A stretch of 64,000 nucleotides of DNA. Origin: Streptomyces sp. 378. GTDB taxonomy: Bacteria; Actinomycetota; Actinomycetes; Streptomycetales; Streptomycetaceae. Each line of letters opens with the position of its first letter. Within the stretch, counting starts at the first letter, position 1. A program made the translations under genes and the position numbers. Below, piece after piece: positions 1 through 8,699 of this stretch. Location: positions 169,435-233,434 of the forward strand of contig NZ_JASKMS010000011.1 in the NCBI RefSeq assembly GCF_030124145.1. Reading direction: 5' to 3'. Under the pieces are notes generated by a model, which saw only the letters and a list, made by a program, of their open reading frames with translations, had not been told where the DNA came from and searched no databases.

Positions 1-530
1 TAGAGCTCGGCGCCGGTGTAGTGCACGCCGTACCAGTAGTAGGTGTCGCCGAACTTGAAGACCCCGCCGCCCTGCGAGTAGATGGGATTGCCGCTGGTGT
101 CGTTCCAGAAGGTGTTGTTCGTGATGGTCTGGAACGTGCCCTCGTCAGCTGCCTCCAGATCGGCGGCGGCGGTCATCAGTGCCGTCTTCGCGGCGGCGAC
201 GTCCGACGTGCCGGCCGACGTGTCGTCGGCGACATCGGCCGCGGTGGTCAACGCCTTGGCGAAAGGCTTCCAGGAGTCAGCCGTGTACTTCGACGGAGTG
301 CGGGTCTGGTAGTCGGACACCAGGTACTTCAGGCCGCGGTCCTTCACCGGTGCGGCGGCGGCACCCTGGTCCTGGAGCGCCTTTGCCGATGTCTTCGTCG
401 CCGGTGTCTTCGTTGCAGGTGTCTCCGCCGCAGCGGTACCCGCCGAGAGCGGTGCCGCTAACGCCACGGACAACAGTGCGGCGGCTGCTACCTTCCAGTA
501 CTTCGAAACGACTCGCGATCTTTGCTTCAC
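1..530 (-). CDS. Secreted glycoside hydrolase family 43 protein, N-terminal part (runs off the window)
   Basis: Only the first ~176 residues lie in the window; the frame is open to base 1. The GTG start at 530 is preceded by AGGTGA. Residues 1-35 form a Sec signal peptide (KQRSR, a hydrophobic Ala/Leu core, then TAAAE), followed by a Lys/Thr/Ala linker with KTPAT repeats. Next comes a ~70-residue helical segment like a FIVAR domain (YTADSWKPFAKAL). The visible catalytic domain starts with GGGVFKFGDTYYWYGVHYTG, resembling the first blade of GH43 galactosidases/arabinanases. The catalytic acids are outside the window. It begins 4 bases after the PL9 stop, so it is the third gene of a pectin-degradation operon. 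The GH43 call is good; the exact substrate is not decidable. Confidence 0.75.
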   Translation of the reverse strand, partial: MKQRSRVVSKYWKVAAAALLSVALAAPLSAGTAAAETPATKTPATKTSAKALQDQGAAAAPVKDRGLKYLVSDYQTRTPSKYTADSWKPFAKALTTAADVADDTSAGTSDVAAAKTALMTAAADLEAADEGTFQTITNNTFWNDTSGNPIYSQGGGVFKFGDTYYWYGVHYTGAEL

Positions 531-534
531 GATG

Positions 535-1884
535 TCACCTTCCATCGTTCTCAAAGGCGCCGAGATCGGGCGCACTTCCGCTGAAGGGCAGTCCCACGTC
601 GGTGCCCTTGTCGATCAGGGCACTGTTCGCCGCGAGACGGAGGTGGGGCAGCACGGGCAGGCTCCCGTCGGTCTGGCGGGGCGCGTCCCAGCCGGACGTC
701 GACACACTCCGGAACTGGGAGTTCGACAGGGGGACGCCGAGGTTCCAGGAGTTGTACGCGGCGTTCGTGCCGTTCATGTACGACGTCGGCGTTCCGGTGT
801 AGGCGATGTTGTTGCGCAGGTTGCCCCGGCCGACGGCGGCGCCGCTCGAGTCGACTCCCCGCATGTTGAAGTTGGGGTTGTTTCCGTAGCCGGTGTTGTT
901 GAAGAAGTCGTTGGCCACCGGGTGGTGGTTGGCGTAGAAGCCGGCCGCCTTGTTGAGGAACGCCACCGAGAAGCGGACGGTGTGCTTGGGCGCGTTGGCT
1001 TCGTAGTCGCCCCCGTAGCCGCCCGACTTGAAGCCGGCTCCGTTGCCGGAGGCCGTCGTCGTCCCCGGCACGTACCCGTTGCGCCAAGCCCACGAGTTCT
1101 CGATGATCACGGGCGAGTAGGTGGAGATGAGGTCGAACCCGTCATCGGCGTTCCACCACGCGCGGCAACCCCGGAACACGTTCGCGGCGCGGCCGGCCGG
1201 CGTGTAATGCGCACCGAACCCATCGGCGTTTTCACCGGGCCCGTCATTGCTGCGCAGGTCGTAGTTGTCGTGCGAGTCCGAGTTGAGGACGAGGTTGCCG
1301 CCCCCACCGTTGATGAACAGGCCGGTGCCCATGTGGTGGTGGGTGTCGACCTGCTCGAAGATGTTGTTGCTGCCGGAGATCCAGATGCCCCAGGACTCGG
1401 CGTTCCGGTTGTTGTTCTGCGGAACGCCCTTGACTTCCAGTCCTTTGAGGTGGATCCAGCTGCCGGTGACGTTGAAGCCCTTGATGCGGCAGTTGTCCGT
1501 CATCCGCGAGAAGTCGAAGACCGGCTTCTCGCCCGGCTGGGCCCAGTACCGGATCGGGTCGCCCGAGCTGCCGCTCTTGTTCAGGGTGATCGCGTCGACT
1601 CTGGCGGACTGGCCGGAGCAGGCGCTGTTCGCTCGGGTGTAGGCGTAGGTGCCGCCCCGGAGATAGACCGTGTCACCCGCCTTGGCGACGGACTGCGCAC
1701 GGGCGATCGATGCCCACGGAGCGTTCTGCGTGCCCGCTGCGCCGTCGTTCCCGTTCGGGGCGAGGTAGTAGGTGTTTCCGGCCGCCTCGTCGCTCGCGGA
1801 CGCCGAGCCGGGGGCCATCGTGAGGGAACTCGCCGTGACGACCGAGAGCAGGAGGACAGAAGTGACGAACTTCGCGGTTCTCAC
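535..1884 (-). CDS. Secreted right-handed beta-helix pectate lyase (PL9-like)
   Basis: 449 residues with a Sec signal (MRTAKFVTSVLLLS to ASA near residue 30). The mature protein opens with YYLAPNGNDGAAGTQNAPWASI, the DUF1565-type start of PL9 pectate lyases. It continues as a parallel beta-helix with repeating N/G-rich turns (SNNIFEQ, GGNLVLNSDSHDNYD, NADDGFDL, NKAAGFYANHH, GYGNNPNFN). Asp-rich turns such as NDGPGENADGFG and NADDGFD are plausible calcium/substrate sites. Expected role: beta-elimination of polygalacturonate or rhamnogalacturonan backbones outside the cell. It sits 4 bases after the PL11 stop and 4 bases before the GH43 start, so translation is probably coupled. The fold is clear; the exact PL family rests on the N-terminal motif. 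Confidence 0.8.
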   Translation of the reverse strand: MRTAKFVTSVLLLSVVTASSLTMAPGSASASDEAAGNTYYLAPNGNDGAAGTQNAPWASIARAQSVAKAGDTVYLRGGTYAYTRANSACSGQSARVDAITLNKSGSSGDPIRYWAQPGEKPVFDFSRMTDNCRIKGFNVTGSWIHLKGLEVKGVPQNNNRNAESWGIWISGSNNIFEQVDTHHHMGTGLFINGGGGNLVLNSDSHDNYDLRSNDGPGENADGFGAHYTPAGRAANVFRGCRAWWNADDGFDLISTYSPVIIENSWAWRNGYVPGTTTASGNGAGFKSGGYGGDYEANAPKHTVRFSVAFLNKAAGFYANHHPVANDFFNNTGYGNNPNFNMRGVDSSGAAVGRGNLRNNIAYTGTPTSYMNGTNAAYNSWNLGVPLSNSQFRSVSTSGWDAPRQTDGSLPVLPHLRLAANSALIDKGTDVGLPFSGSAPDLGAFENDGR

Positions 1885-1888
1885 AGCG

Positions 1889-3742
1889 TCACCTCCCTGA
1901 GTAGGTGATGTTCGGCCGGGGCGGCCGGGTCATGCCGGCACCGAGGAAGTAGTCCACGTGGTGGGACTGCATGTATCCCTTGAGCGTCATGGCGTTGCGG
2001 TAGGCGGGGTTGTGGGCGAGCGTGTACAGCCGTGTGCTCGTCGGGTGGTCGGTGGTGAAGATGATCAGCTGGTTGTGGCTCGCGTTGGTGTACACGGCTT
2101 CCTCGCGCCAGTCGCCGAGGATGTCGCCGTAGAAGGTGGGCTGGACGTTCTGGCTGGCGTCGACCGCTCCGTAGCGCGAGGTGGTGAGCAGTCGTGCCAG
2201 GCTGTTGGTGGGCTTGGGGTTGTTCGGGTCCCACTTCTCGAACTTGCCGTCGTTGAGCAGTTCCATCGTGATGTCGCCGTCCCACCACAGACCCAGCTGC
2301 GGCCAGGGACGCAGCGAGGTGTTCGGTTCGGTGAGACGGTTGGCAGGTGCGTTGTAGAGGCCTGAGAAGGACCAGACCTCCATGCCGGGGAACCGCGGGT
2401 CGATGTCGCCGGCCATGCCGCGTCCCACGTCGGCGGTGCCGGACGCGGAGTGCCGCCAGATCATGGAGCCGTTGGTGGCGTCGTAGTAGTACTCGCGCAG
2501 ACCGCTGGGGTTGTTCTGCTGGACGCCGTAGCCCTGCAGGCCCGGGCGGTCGGGGTCCATCTTGGCGATGTGGAAGCGGTCGCCGTGGACGACGCCCGCG
2601 GGGCCCAGGGAGTACCGCAGGGTGCCGTCGCCGTTGAGCACGAACCCGATCTCGGCGACCTCGTCGGTCCCGTCGCCGTTGACGTCGATGACGCGGGTGT
2701 TGTGCCCGTCGGGTGTGTTCTGGTTGCCGCGCAGCCACTTCCACTGCTGGGTCAGGGACCGGCCGGTGAACTGCCAGGCGCCCATCATGAGGTTGAACGC
2801 CCCGTTGCCCCTGCGGTTCTTCATGAACGCGACCAGACTGGGCCGGGAACCGTCGAGGTGGCCCACACCGAACCGGGCGTACATCGGGCCGTCCGCCAGA
2901 TAGTCCGTCGGCACGGGAGCGGTCGCGCGGGGCGCCCCGGTCATGCCGTCGAGAATCGCGATGAACTGGCGGTTGTTGTCGCCGTGGGTGAAGGTGGTGC
3001 CGTTGCCGAAGCGGACACCGTTGGCGATCCGCACGGCGACCTCGGCGCGGCCGTCGCTGTCGAAGTCGTAGACGGTCACGCCGTCGTTGTGGCCGACGTC
3101 GATGGTGGACGATCCGCCTTCGATGTTGTTCTGGTTGGTGCTGTTCGGCCCCATGTCGACCGACCAGAGGAGCTGCCCGTCGCGCCGGTAGGCCTCGAGC
3201 GTCTGCGGCGATGTCTGGCGATCCAGGACGAAGTCGTACTCACCGTCGCCGTCGAGGTCGCCGACCCAGACGAACTTCACCGGGCCACCGGCGCGCAGCG
3301 GTACGCGGACGGCCGGCTCGACGGCGTGGTTGGCGGTCAGGGTGAAGGCGCCGCTCGGGGGCTGCTCGGCGCCGTTGATCACGGGCCGTACCCGGTAGCT
3401 GTTCGACCGGGTCAAGTCGGCCGTCGAGTCGGTGAAGTTGGTGCCTCCGGTCAGGACCGCGGAGTTGATCTTGACCTCCTGGCCCGAGGCGGTGGATCGG
3501 TACACGTTGAACCCGATGCCGTCCGGATCGAGTCCCAGCAGTCGCCAGGAGACGAGAACACTGGTGTTGCTCGACCGCACGGCCACGACGCCGCGACCGA
3601 GGTTCTCCATCGGCCTGGCGGCCGCCGCCGCGACGCCGTCCGTGGGCGTCGCGGCACCCGCGTCGACTGCGAGCGTCGTAGCCGCGACGGACAGGAGTAC
3701 GGCTGTGGTTCCGGCTAACGAGACCTTGATGGAACGTTTCAT
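1889..3742 (-). CDS. Secreted rhamnogalacturonan lyase (PL11, YesW/YesX-like)
   Basis: 617 residues. The ATG at 3742 has GGGAGG four bases upstream and opens a signal peptide (MKRSIKVSLAGTTAVLLSVA); a longer upstream reading is rejected. Features of PL11: RPMENLGRGVVAV near the mature N-terminus, a fibronectin-like domain (SWRLLGLDPDGIGFNVYR), then an eight-bladed propeller with calcium-binding loops DLDGDGEYDF, DFDSDGRAEVAV and DVNGDGTDEVAE, and GLWWDGD and GDILGDWREE. The C-terminus KGYMQSHHVDYFLGAGM is typical. Role: cleaves the rhamnose-galacturonate backbone of rhamnogalacturonan I. It is first in the operon PL11-PL9-GH43, divergent from a CE12 esterase, with LacI-type operators upstream. 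Confidence 0.92.
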   Translation of the reverse strand: MKRSIKVSLAGTTAVLLSVAATTLAVDAGAATPTDGVAAAAARPMENLGRGVVAVRSSNTSVLVSWRLLGLDPDGIGFNVYRSTASGQEVKINSAVLTGGTNFTDSTADLTRSNSYRVRPVINGAEQPPSGAFTLTANHAVEPAVRVPLRAGGPVKFVWVGDLDGDGEYDFVLDRQTSPQTLEAYRRDGQLLWSVDMGPNSTNQNNIEGGSSTIDVGHNDGVTVYDFDSDGRAEVAVRIANGVRFGNGTTFTHGDNNRQFIAILDGMTGAPRATAPVPTDYLADGPMYARFGVGHLDGSRPSLVAFMKNRRGNGAFNLMMGAWQFTGRSLTQQWKWLRGNQNTPDGHNTRVIDVNGDGTDEVAEIGFVLNGDGTLRYSLGPAGVVHGDRFHIAKMDPDRPGLQGYGVQQNNPSGLREYYYDATNGSMIWRHSASGTADVGRGMAGDIDPRFPGMEVWSFSGLYNAPANRLTEPNTSLRPWPQLGLWWDGDITMELLNDGKFEKWDPNNPKPTNSLARLLTTSRYGAVDASQNVQPTFYGDILGDWREEAVYTNASHNQLIIFTTDHPTSTRLYTLAHNPAYRNAMTLKGYMQSHHVDYFLGAGMTRPPRPNITYSGR

Positions 3743-3887
3743 GGATCCTCCCGTGCAGTGCGGTGCAGGGCAGGGCAGTTGACCACCATCGGCCGCGATT
3801 GCGCCGGTACGGCCGTCTGGCCCGTCGGAGCGGTGGGGGGAGCGACGGGAAGGTTCGGGCATCGGAGCCCTCCACCCAAGACGGTGT

Positions 3888-3901
3888 TGAAAACGTTTAC
3901 T
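3888..3901. promoter_or_regulatory. LacI-family operator A
   Basis: TGAAAACGTTTACT matches the LacI/CcpA-type pattern TGWAANCGNTNWCA at 13 of 14 positions, with the central CG and the palindrome AAACGTTT at 3891-3898. It lies about 145 bases upstream of the PL11 start in the divergent region, where a repressor of the pectin operon would bind. Function is inferred. Confidence 0.6.
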
Positions 3902-3996
3902 ATCCTGATGGCATGATCGTGTCAAGACTCGCCGTCGTTCTCCGTTGTCAGCACTGGTATTGCTCGTGCTGCGACGCGGCCATAAGCTCCAGCCAT

Positions 3997-4016
3997 CGGT
4001 GCAAACGCTTTAACCG
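3997..4016. promoter_or_regulatory. LacI-family operator B
   Basis: CGGTGCAAACGCTTTAACCG contains TGCAAACGCTTTAA, a second LacI-type site with a central CG, framed by an outer CGGT/ACCG inverted repeat. It lies about 96 bases from operator A and just before the lacI remnant. Two such sites in a divergent intergenic region suit looping or control of both directions. Function is inferred. Confidence 0.5.
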
Positions 4017-4099
4017 ATGCTCCCCGGTCGGCGGATTGCCGTCTCCCTGCACGGGGTGGCCCAGGCGCCCCGGGAAGCGGGGAAGGCTGGTGGTGGACG

Positions 4100-4353
4100 A
4101 TGGCGCGACGGGCGAGTGAGCCCGGAGGCGGCCGACCGCGGCCCACGATCCGCGAGGTGGCGGACCGGGCCGGCGTGTCGTCGCCACCGTCTCCCGCATC
4201 CTGACCGGCGACCACCCGGCCTCACCCGCCACTCGCAGGCGCGTCATGCACGCCGTCGAGGAACTGGACTACGTGGCGAATGCCCACGCCCGCGCCCTCG
4301 CGGGCACATTCGCCAAGAGCACGGGCATCTCCCCGGTCAAGGATGGGAAGTGA
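4100..4353 (+). pseudogene. Frameshifted, truncated LacI-family repressor remnant
   Basis: From ATG 4100 the frame reads a LacI DNA-binding helix (RPTIREVADRAGVS). After 4180 the expected continuation VATVSRILTGD is found only in another frame (GCC at 4183: ATVSRILTGDHPASPATR, then VMHAVEELDYVANAHARALAG). This fits loss of one base in the recognition-helix region. The second frame ends at TGA 4351-4353 after ~57 codons, so the whole ~270-residue sugar-binding domain is missing as well. The gene sits where the local repressor of the pectin genes would be, next to two LacI-type operators. It cannot make a working repressor unless there is a sequencing error plus an unusual truncation. Confidence 0.7.
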
Positions 4354-4358
4354 TTGAA

Positions 4359-5438
4359 GTGCGCATGACATTATGTCGCGGAGGGCATCGGGTCAGGCTG
4401 GCAGCCGCGGGTCTCCTGACCCTGGCGACGCTGGCCGGCACCGGTGCGGCGCATGCCGATGCGGCCACGCCGGCTCTGCCGGCCGGTTGTTCCGGCACTG
4501 CGCCGGTCAAGTGTCACTACGCGGTCTCACCCGGCAACTACGACGTGACGATCTCCATCGGTGGCGGCACCTCCGACGGGCAGACCGAGATGTGGGTGGA
4601 GGCCCGGCGGCTGATGCTTCCGGCTACGAGGACGGCGGCTGGAGCCGTCGCCTCCTACTCGTTCACGGTCAACGTACGGCAGCCGGAGGGGCAGCCGACC
4701 GGCCAGGGCGGCACCGGAAACCCTGGTCTGGACATCCGGTTCGCGGGGTCCAACCCCCAGGTGTCGGCCGTCTCGGTGAAGCCGGCGACCCAGCCGATGG
4801 TCGCCTACCTGGCCGGTGACTCAACCGTGTGCGACCAGCTGATCGCCCCGTACGCCGGCTGGGGCCAGATGATCACGCCTGCGGTGCGTCCCGGCGCGGC
4901 CGTCGCCAACTACGCCGACTCCGGAGAGAGTTCGGGCAGCTTCCGGAGCAACTCGGCGCTCTTCCCGGCCCTGCTGTCGAAGGTCAGGGCGAACGACGCG
5001 GTCTTCATCCAATTCGGCCACAACGATAAGCAGACCAGCGCGTCCGCCTTCCGGAGCAACCTCACGTCCATGATCACGCAGGTCCGTGCGAAGGGCGGCG
5101 TCCCGGTCCTGGTGACCCCGCCGGTCCGCCGGCACTTCAACGGCAACCGGCTCACGCCAACGGCGCTGCATGTCAACGGTGTGGGCGTGAACCTGCCCGC
5201 CGAGATGCGCTCGCTCGGCGCGGCGCACAACGTGCCGGTGGTCGACCTGACCACCAAGAGCAAGACGCTGGTGGAGTCCCTCGGCCCGTCCGCCTCCGCG
5301 CAGCTCTTCCTCCGCTCCTCCGTCGACGGCGTCACGGACAACACCCACTTCTCGCAGTACGGTGCTACCCAGTTCGGCGGGCTGGTGCTCCAGAGCATCC
5401 GGGAGCAACGCCTGCCCCTGGCCACGTACCTGCGCTGA
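4359..5438 (+). CDS. Secreted rhamnogalacturonan acetylesterase (SGNH hydrolase, CE12-like)
   Basis: 359 residues. GTG 4359 is chosen because GGGAAG lies 8 bases upstream; ATG 4365 is the alternative. There is a Sec signal (LAAAGLLTLATLAGTGAAHADA) and an N-terminal beta-rich domain to about residue 140. The SGNH hydrolase domain shows block I GDSTVCDQ (nucleophile Ser), an oxyanion Gly in YADSGESSGSF, block III QFGHND, and a C-terminal DNTHFSQYGA with the Asp-X-X-His pair. GDSTV and QFGHND are characteristic of rhamnogalacturonan acetylesterases. Role: removes acetyl groups from rhamnogalacturonan I so that the divergent PL11/PL9 lyases can act. Confidence 0.88.
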   Translation: MRMTLCRGGHRVRLAAAGLLTLATLAGTGAAHADAATPALPAGCSGTAPVKCHYAVSPGNYDVTISIGGGTSDGQTEMWVEARRLMLPATRTAAGAVASYSFTVNVRQPEGQPTGQGGTGNPGLDIRFAGSNPQVSAVSVKPATQPMVAYLAGDSTVCDQLIAPYAGWGQMITPAVRPGAAVANYADSGESSGSFRSNSALFPALLSKVRANDAVFIQFGHNDKQTSASAFRSNLTSMITQVRAKGGVPVLVTPPVRRHFNGNRLTPTALHVNGVGVNLPAEMRSLGAAHNVPVVDLTTKSKTLVESLGPSASAQLFLRSSVDGVTDNTHFSQYGATQFGGLVLQSIREQRLPLATYLR

Positions 5439-5588
5439 CTGACGCGCGGCGGCGCCCGTCTCCGGGAGAGACCCCATGCAGCAATTCCGGACCCTGATAC
5501 ATGTCGGCCATGCTGCCCGGAGTGCGTCACCATCGACGCCGAACCGGGGCCGGACCGGGGTGCGCGGACAGGCGACGAGCGCCACCGC

Positions 5589-5837
5589 ATGGACCCCGGC
5601 ATCACGGAGTACGTGCTGCCGGCCCGGCTCACCGCGGGTGACCGCCGCGACGCCCGCCCCGTGTTCCTCTTCTGCGGTCAGCGGGCCGTCACCAACCAGG
5701 CGGCCACCCGCTACCTCGCGCGCCGCCACGAGCGCCTGTCCCGCACGTACGGCAGGGGGGAGTTCGTGCGGCTGCTCAAGGTGATCAGCTCTCAGGCGTA
5801 CGGCCCCGGACGTCGTCGAAACCGGTGGAGGACGTGA
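5589..5837 (+). CDS. Possible small hypothetical protein or gene fragment
   Basis: 82 residues from ATG 5589 with Streptomyces-like third-position GC (VFLFCGQRAVTNQAATRYLARRHERLSRTYGRGEFVRLLKVISSQ). The same frame extends upstream without a start through CCPECVTIDA, which looks like a broken Cys-X-X-Cys segment. This suggests the 3' end of an older, longer gene. No ribosome binding site is evident and no family is recognised. The remaining bases from 5439 to 6024 show nothing else apart from the CocE leader. Confidence 0.25.
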   Translation: MDPGITEYVLPARLTAGDRRDARPVFLFCGQRAVTNQAATRYLARRHERLSRTYGRGEFVRLLKVISSQAYGPGRRRNRWRT

Positions 5838-6024
5838 CGCGAGCGGCGCGGACCCCGCCGCCCGTCGCGGCGACGACGGCTCCACGCAATACACACCGCG
5901 CCTCCCGACGTGCTCCACTGCTCAACAATCGTTACTGGCACGTAACTTACTGACGGGTTACCCCTGGTAAGCCACCGAGGTTACCGTTCGGTCACTTTGC
6001 ACTGACACGAGTGAGGAGTGACCC

Positions 6025-7593
6025 GTGGGACCCCACCGCAAGGCCCTGCGCACCACCGCCGTAGGCGCCGTCTCGGCGACCCTGGTCGCCGGCACCGCCC
6101 TCGGATTCGCCCCCACCGCCCAGGCGGCACCGCACCCCGTCCGCTTCGTCGACATCGCCGGCGACGGCGGCACCGTCCTCAAGGCCAACGTCGTCACCCC
6201 CGCCGGCGCTCGTGACGGCAACCGCTACCCGCTGCTCGTGATGCCCACGAGCTGGGGACTGCCCCAGATCGAATACCTGGCCCAGGCCCAGAAGCTCGCC
6301 GACTCCGGGTACGTCGTGGTCACCTACAACGTGCGCGGCTTCTGGCAGTCGGGCGGCGAGATAGAAGTGGCCGGCCCACCCGACGTGGCCGACGCGTCGA
6401 AGGTGATCGACTGGGCGCTCGCCCACACCCCCGCGGACGCCGGGCACATCGGCATGGCGGGGGTGTCCTACGGCGCGGGCATCAGCCTGCTCACCGCCGC
6501 GCACGACCGGCGGGTCAGGGCGGTCGCCTCGCTCAGCGGCTGGGCCGACCTGATCGGGTCGATCTACGCCGGGCGCACCCAGCACGTCCAGGGCGCCGCC
6601 CTGCTGGACGGCGCGAGCGTGGTGACGGGCCGCCAGAGCGCCGAACTGCGGCAGACTTTCGACGACTTCTACAGCTCCAACCTGGCGAAGGAACCCGAGC
6701 TCATCGCCTGGGGGAAGAAACGTTCCGCTGCGACCTACGTCGACCGGATCAACCGGAACGGCGCGGCGATCATGCTCGCCAACGCCTGGGGCGACAGCGT
6801 CTTCCCACCCAACCAGTACGCCGACTTCTACGAGAAGCTGACCGGCCCGAAGCGGCTGGAGATGCGGCCCGGTGACCACGCCACCGCCGAGCTGACCGGT
6901 CTGTTCGGGCTGCCCAACGACGTGTGGAAGAACACCGAGCGCTGGTTCGACCACTACCTCCGGGGCGAGGACAACGGCATCGACCGTGAACAGCCCGTCC
7001 AGCTCAAGTCCCGCTCCACGGACGGCTACGAGGGCTACCCGGACTGGAAGTCGCCCGGCGCCGACCACCGAAAGATCGCCCTCGCGGGCACGACCACGAT
7101 CCGGGCCAACGTGAACTCGGGTGCGGACGGCGGGGTCGTCTTCCTGTCCAGCATCCTCGACCAGGTGGCGAAGGTGCCGCCGATGGCCTCGATCCCGCTG
7201 ATCCCCCGCCGCTGGGCGGCCGTCTGGCAGTCCGAGAGGTACACCTCGGCCCAACGGGTGCGCGGCACGGCCAGGTTGCACACGACCCTCACCCCGACCA
7301 AGGAGAGCGGCACCCTCGTCGCCTACCTGTACGACGTGGGGCCGCTCGGCCTCGGCAAGCTGGTCACCAACGCGCCGTACACCTTCCACGGGCGCACCCC
7401 CGGAAAGCCGTTCGGCGTCGACCTGGAGCTGTACTCCACGGCCTACGACGTCCCGGCCGGGCATCGCCTCGCCCTGGTCGTCGACACGGTCGACCCGCTC
7501 TACATCGAGCACAACCCGTCCGGCGCGCAGCTGACCTTCTCCTCACCGGCGAACGACCCGTCGTACGTGTCGGTTCCGCTGCGCGAGCAGTGA
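6025..7593 (+). CDS. Secreted CocE/NonD-type alpha/beta hydrolase (X-Pro peptidase S15-like)
   Basis: 522 residues from GTG 6025, preceded by GAGGAG at 6013-6018. The signal peptide ends near APTAQAAPH. The S15/CocE hydrolase fold is supported by LLVMPTSWGLPQ, YNVRGFWQSGGEIEVAG, and a nucleophile elbow GMAGVSYGAG (Ser in G-V-S-Y-G). The acid and base are likely in MLANAWGDSVFP and MRPGDHAT. The C-terminal jelly-roll domain typical of CocE/X-prolyl dipeptidyl peptidases is visible as YLYDVGPLG and VPAGHRLALVVDTVDP. It probably hydrolyses an extracellular ester or peptide; the substrate is unknown. The unit is monocistronic and ends in a strong hairpin. Confidence 0.85.
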   Translation: MGPHRKALRTTAVGAVSATLVAGTALGFAPTAQAAPHPVRFVDIAGDGGTVLKANVVTPAGARDGNRYPLLVMPTSWGLPQIEYLAQAQKLADSGYVVVTYNVRGFWQSGGEIEVAGPPDVADASKVIDWALAHTPADAGHIGMAGVSYGAGISLLTAAHDRRVRAVASLSGWADLIGSIYAGRTQHVQGAALLDGASVVTGRQSAELRQTFDDFYSSNLAKEPELIAWGKKRSAATYVDRINRNGAAIMLANAWGDSVFPPNQYADFYEKLTGPKRLEMRPGDHATAELTGLFGLPNDVWKNTERWFDHYLRGEDNGIDREQPVQLKSRSTDGYEGYPDWKSPGADHRKIALAGTTTIRANVNSGADGGVVFLSSILDQVAKVPPMASIPLIPRRWAAVWQSERYTSAQRVRGTARLHTTLTPTKESGTLVAYLYDVGPLGLGKLVTNAPYTFHGRTPGKPFGVDLELYSTAYDVPAGHRLALVVDTVDPLYIEHNPSGAQLTFSSPANDPSYVSVPLREQ

Positions 7594-7635
7594 TCTCCGG
7601 CTGCCGCCGGACGGGCCTGGCCTATGTGAACCGCC

Positions 7636-7663
7636 GCCCCCATGGCCTTCGGGCCGTGGGGGC
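7636..7663 (+). terminator. Hairpin terminator with TTCG tetraloop
   Basis: A 12-base-pair stem (GCCCCCATGGCC with GGCCGTGGGGGC, one T-G pair) closed by the stable TTCG tetraloop, 43 bases after the CocE stop. There is no U-tract, as is usual in Streptomyces. It may also serve the converging gluA transcript. Confidence 0.75.
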
Positions 7664-7815
7664 CGCACCCGGTGGGAATGTCCCGCGGACCGGGCGGGCG
7701 GTCTGCTCACCCCTGGCGGGATCGGCGGCCTTCGGTGAAGTCCCCCTCTCCGACAGGGATGAAGGGCACATCGTAGTCGAGGTCCGATCCGATGAGCCGT
7801 CCGGTGCCCGCTCCT

Positions 7816-8559
7816 TCAGTGCTTGAGGATCTTGGAGAGGAAGTCCTTGGCGCGGTCGCTGCTGGGGTCGGTGAAGAACTCGTCGGGGGTGCGGTCCTCG
7901 ACGATCCGGCCGTCGGCCATGAAGACGACGCGGTTGGCGGCCGAGCGGGCGAAGCCCATCTCGTGCGTGACGACGACCATGGTCATGCCGTCGCGGGCTA
8001 GTTGCTTCATGACCTCCAGCACCTCGTTGATCATCTCCGGGTCGAGGGCCGAGGTCGGCTCGTCGAAGAGCATCGCCTTGGGCTCCATGGCCAGGGCGCG
8101 GGCGATCGCCACGCGCTGCTGCTGGCCGCCGGAGAGCTGCGCCGGGTACTTGTCCGCCTGGTCGGCGACACCGACCCGCTCCAGGAGTTCCCGGGAGCGC
8201 TTGTCGGCCTCCTCCTTTTTGCGCCCGCGCACCTTGACCTGCCCCAGCGAGAGGTTCTCCAGGACCGTCTTGTGGGCGAAGAGGTTGAACGCCTGGAAGA
8301 CCATGCCGACGTCGGCGCGCAGCCGGGCCAGGGGCTTGCCCTCCTCCGGCAGCGGTTGCCCGTCGAGGACGATCTCCCCGGACTCGATGGTCTCCAGACG
8401 GTTGATCGCCCTGCAGAGGGTCGACTTCCCCGAGCCGGACGGGCCGATGACCACGACCACCTCCCCTCGGCCGACGGTGAGGTTGATGTCTTGAAGGACA
8501 TGCAGGTCCCCGAAGTGCTTGTTGACGTCACGCAGCTCGATCAGCGGCTCGACGGCCAT
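7816..8559 (-). CDS. gluA: Glutamate/amino-acid ABC transporter ATP-binding protein (GluA-like)
   Basis: 247 residues, the full length of a PAAT-family ATPase. Walker A GPSGSGKST, Q-loop VFQAFNLF, signature LSGGQQQR, Walker B AMLFDEPTSALDP and switch His VVVTHEMGF are all intact. By family it energises uptake of glutamate or another polar amino acid with a binding protein and two permeases. In Streptomyces gluA is normally followed by gluBCD, but here the 220 bases downstream contain only a hairpin and the converging CocE gene, so the transporter partners are missing from this locus. The start ATG has AGGG upstream. Confidence 0.9.
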   Translation of the reverse strand: MAVEPLIELRDVNKHFGDLHVLQDINLTVGRGEVVVVIGPSGSGKSTLCRAINRLETIESGEIVLDGQPLPEEGKPLARLRADVGMVFQAFNLFAHKTVLENLSLGQVKVRGRKKEEADKRSRELLERVGVADQADKYPAQLSGGQQQRVAIARALAMEPKAMLFDEPTSALDPEMINEVLEVMKQLARDGMTMVVVTHEMGFARSAANRVVFMADGRIVEDRTPDEFFTDPSSDRAKDFLSKILKH

Positions 8560-8699
8560 GCTCAGCCCTACTCACTCTCAGCTGTGTGGTGGTTGCCGCA
8601 ACGTATCCAGGCAAGATCGCGGTTGTCGGGCGACACGCACTTTTCGATCATTAGCCGTATTTACGTCGAACGTTGGGCCAACGGGTGCCGTCATGAGGC

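Noticed and set aside
532..1908. Plus-strand frame antisense to the PL9 lyase
   Set aside because: High-GC shadow of the minus-strand gene; the sequence is Val/Arg/Gly-rich and no domain is visible.
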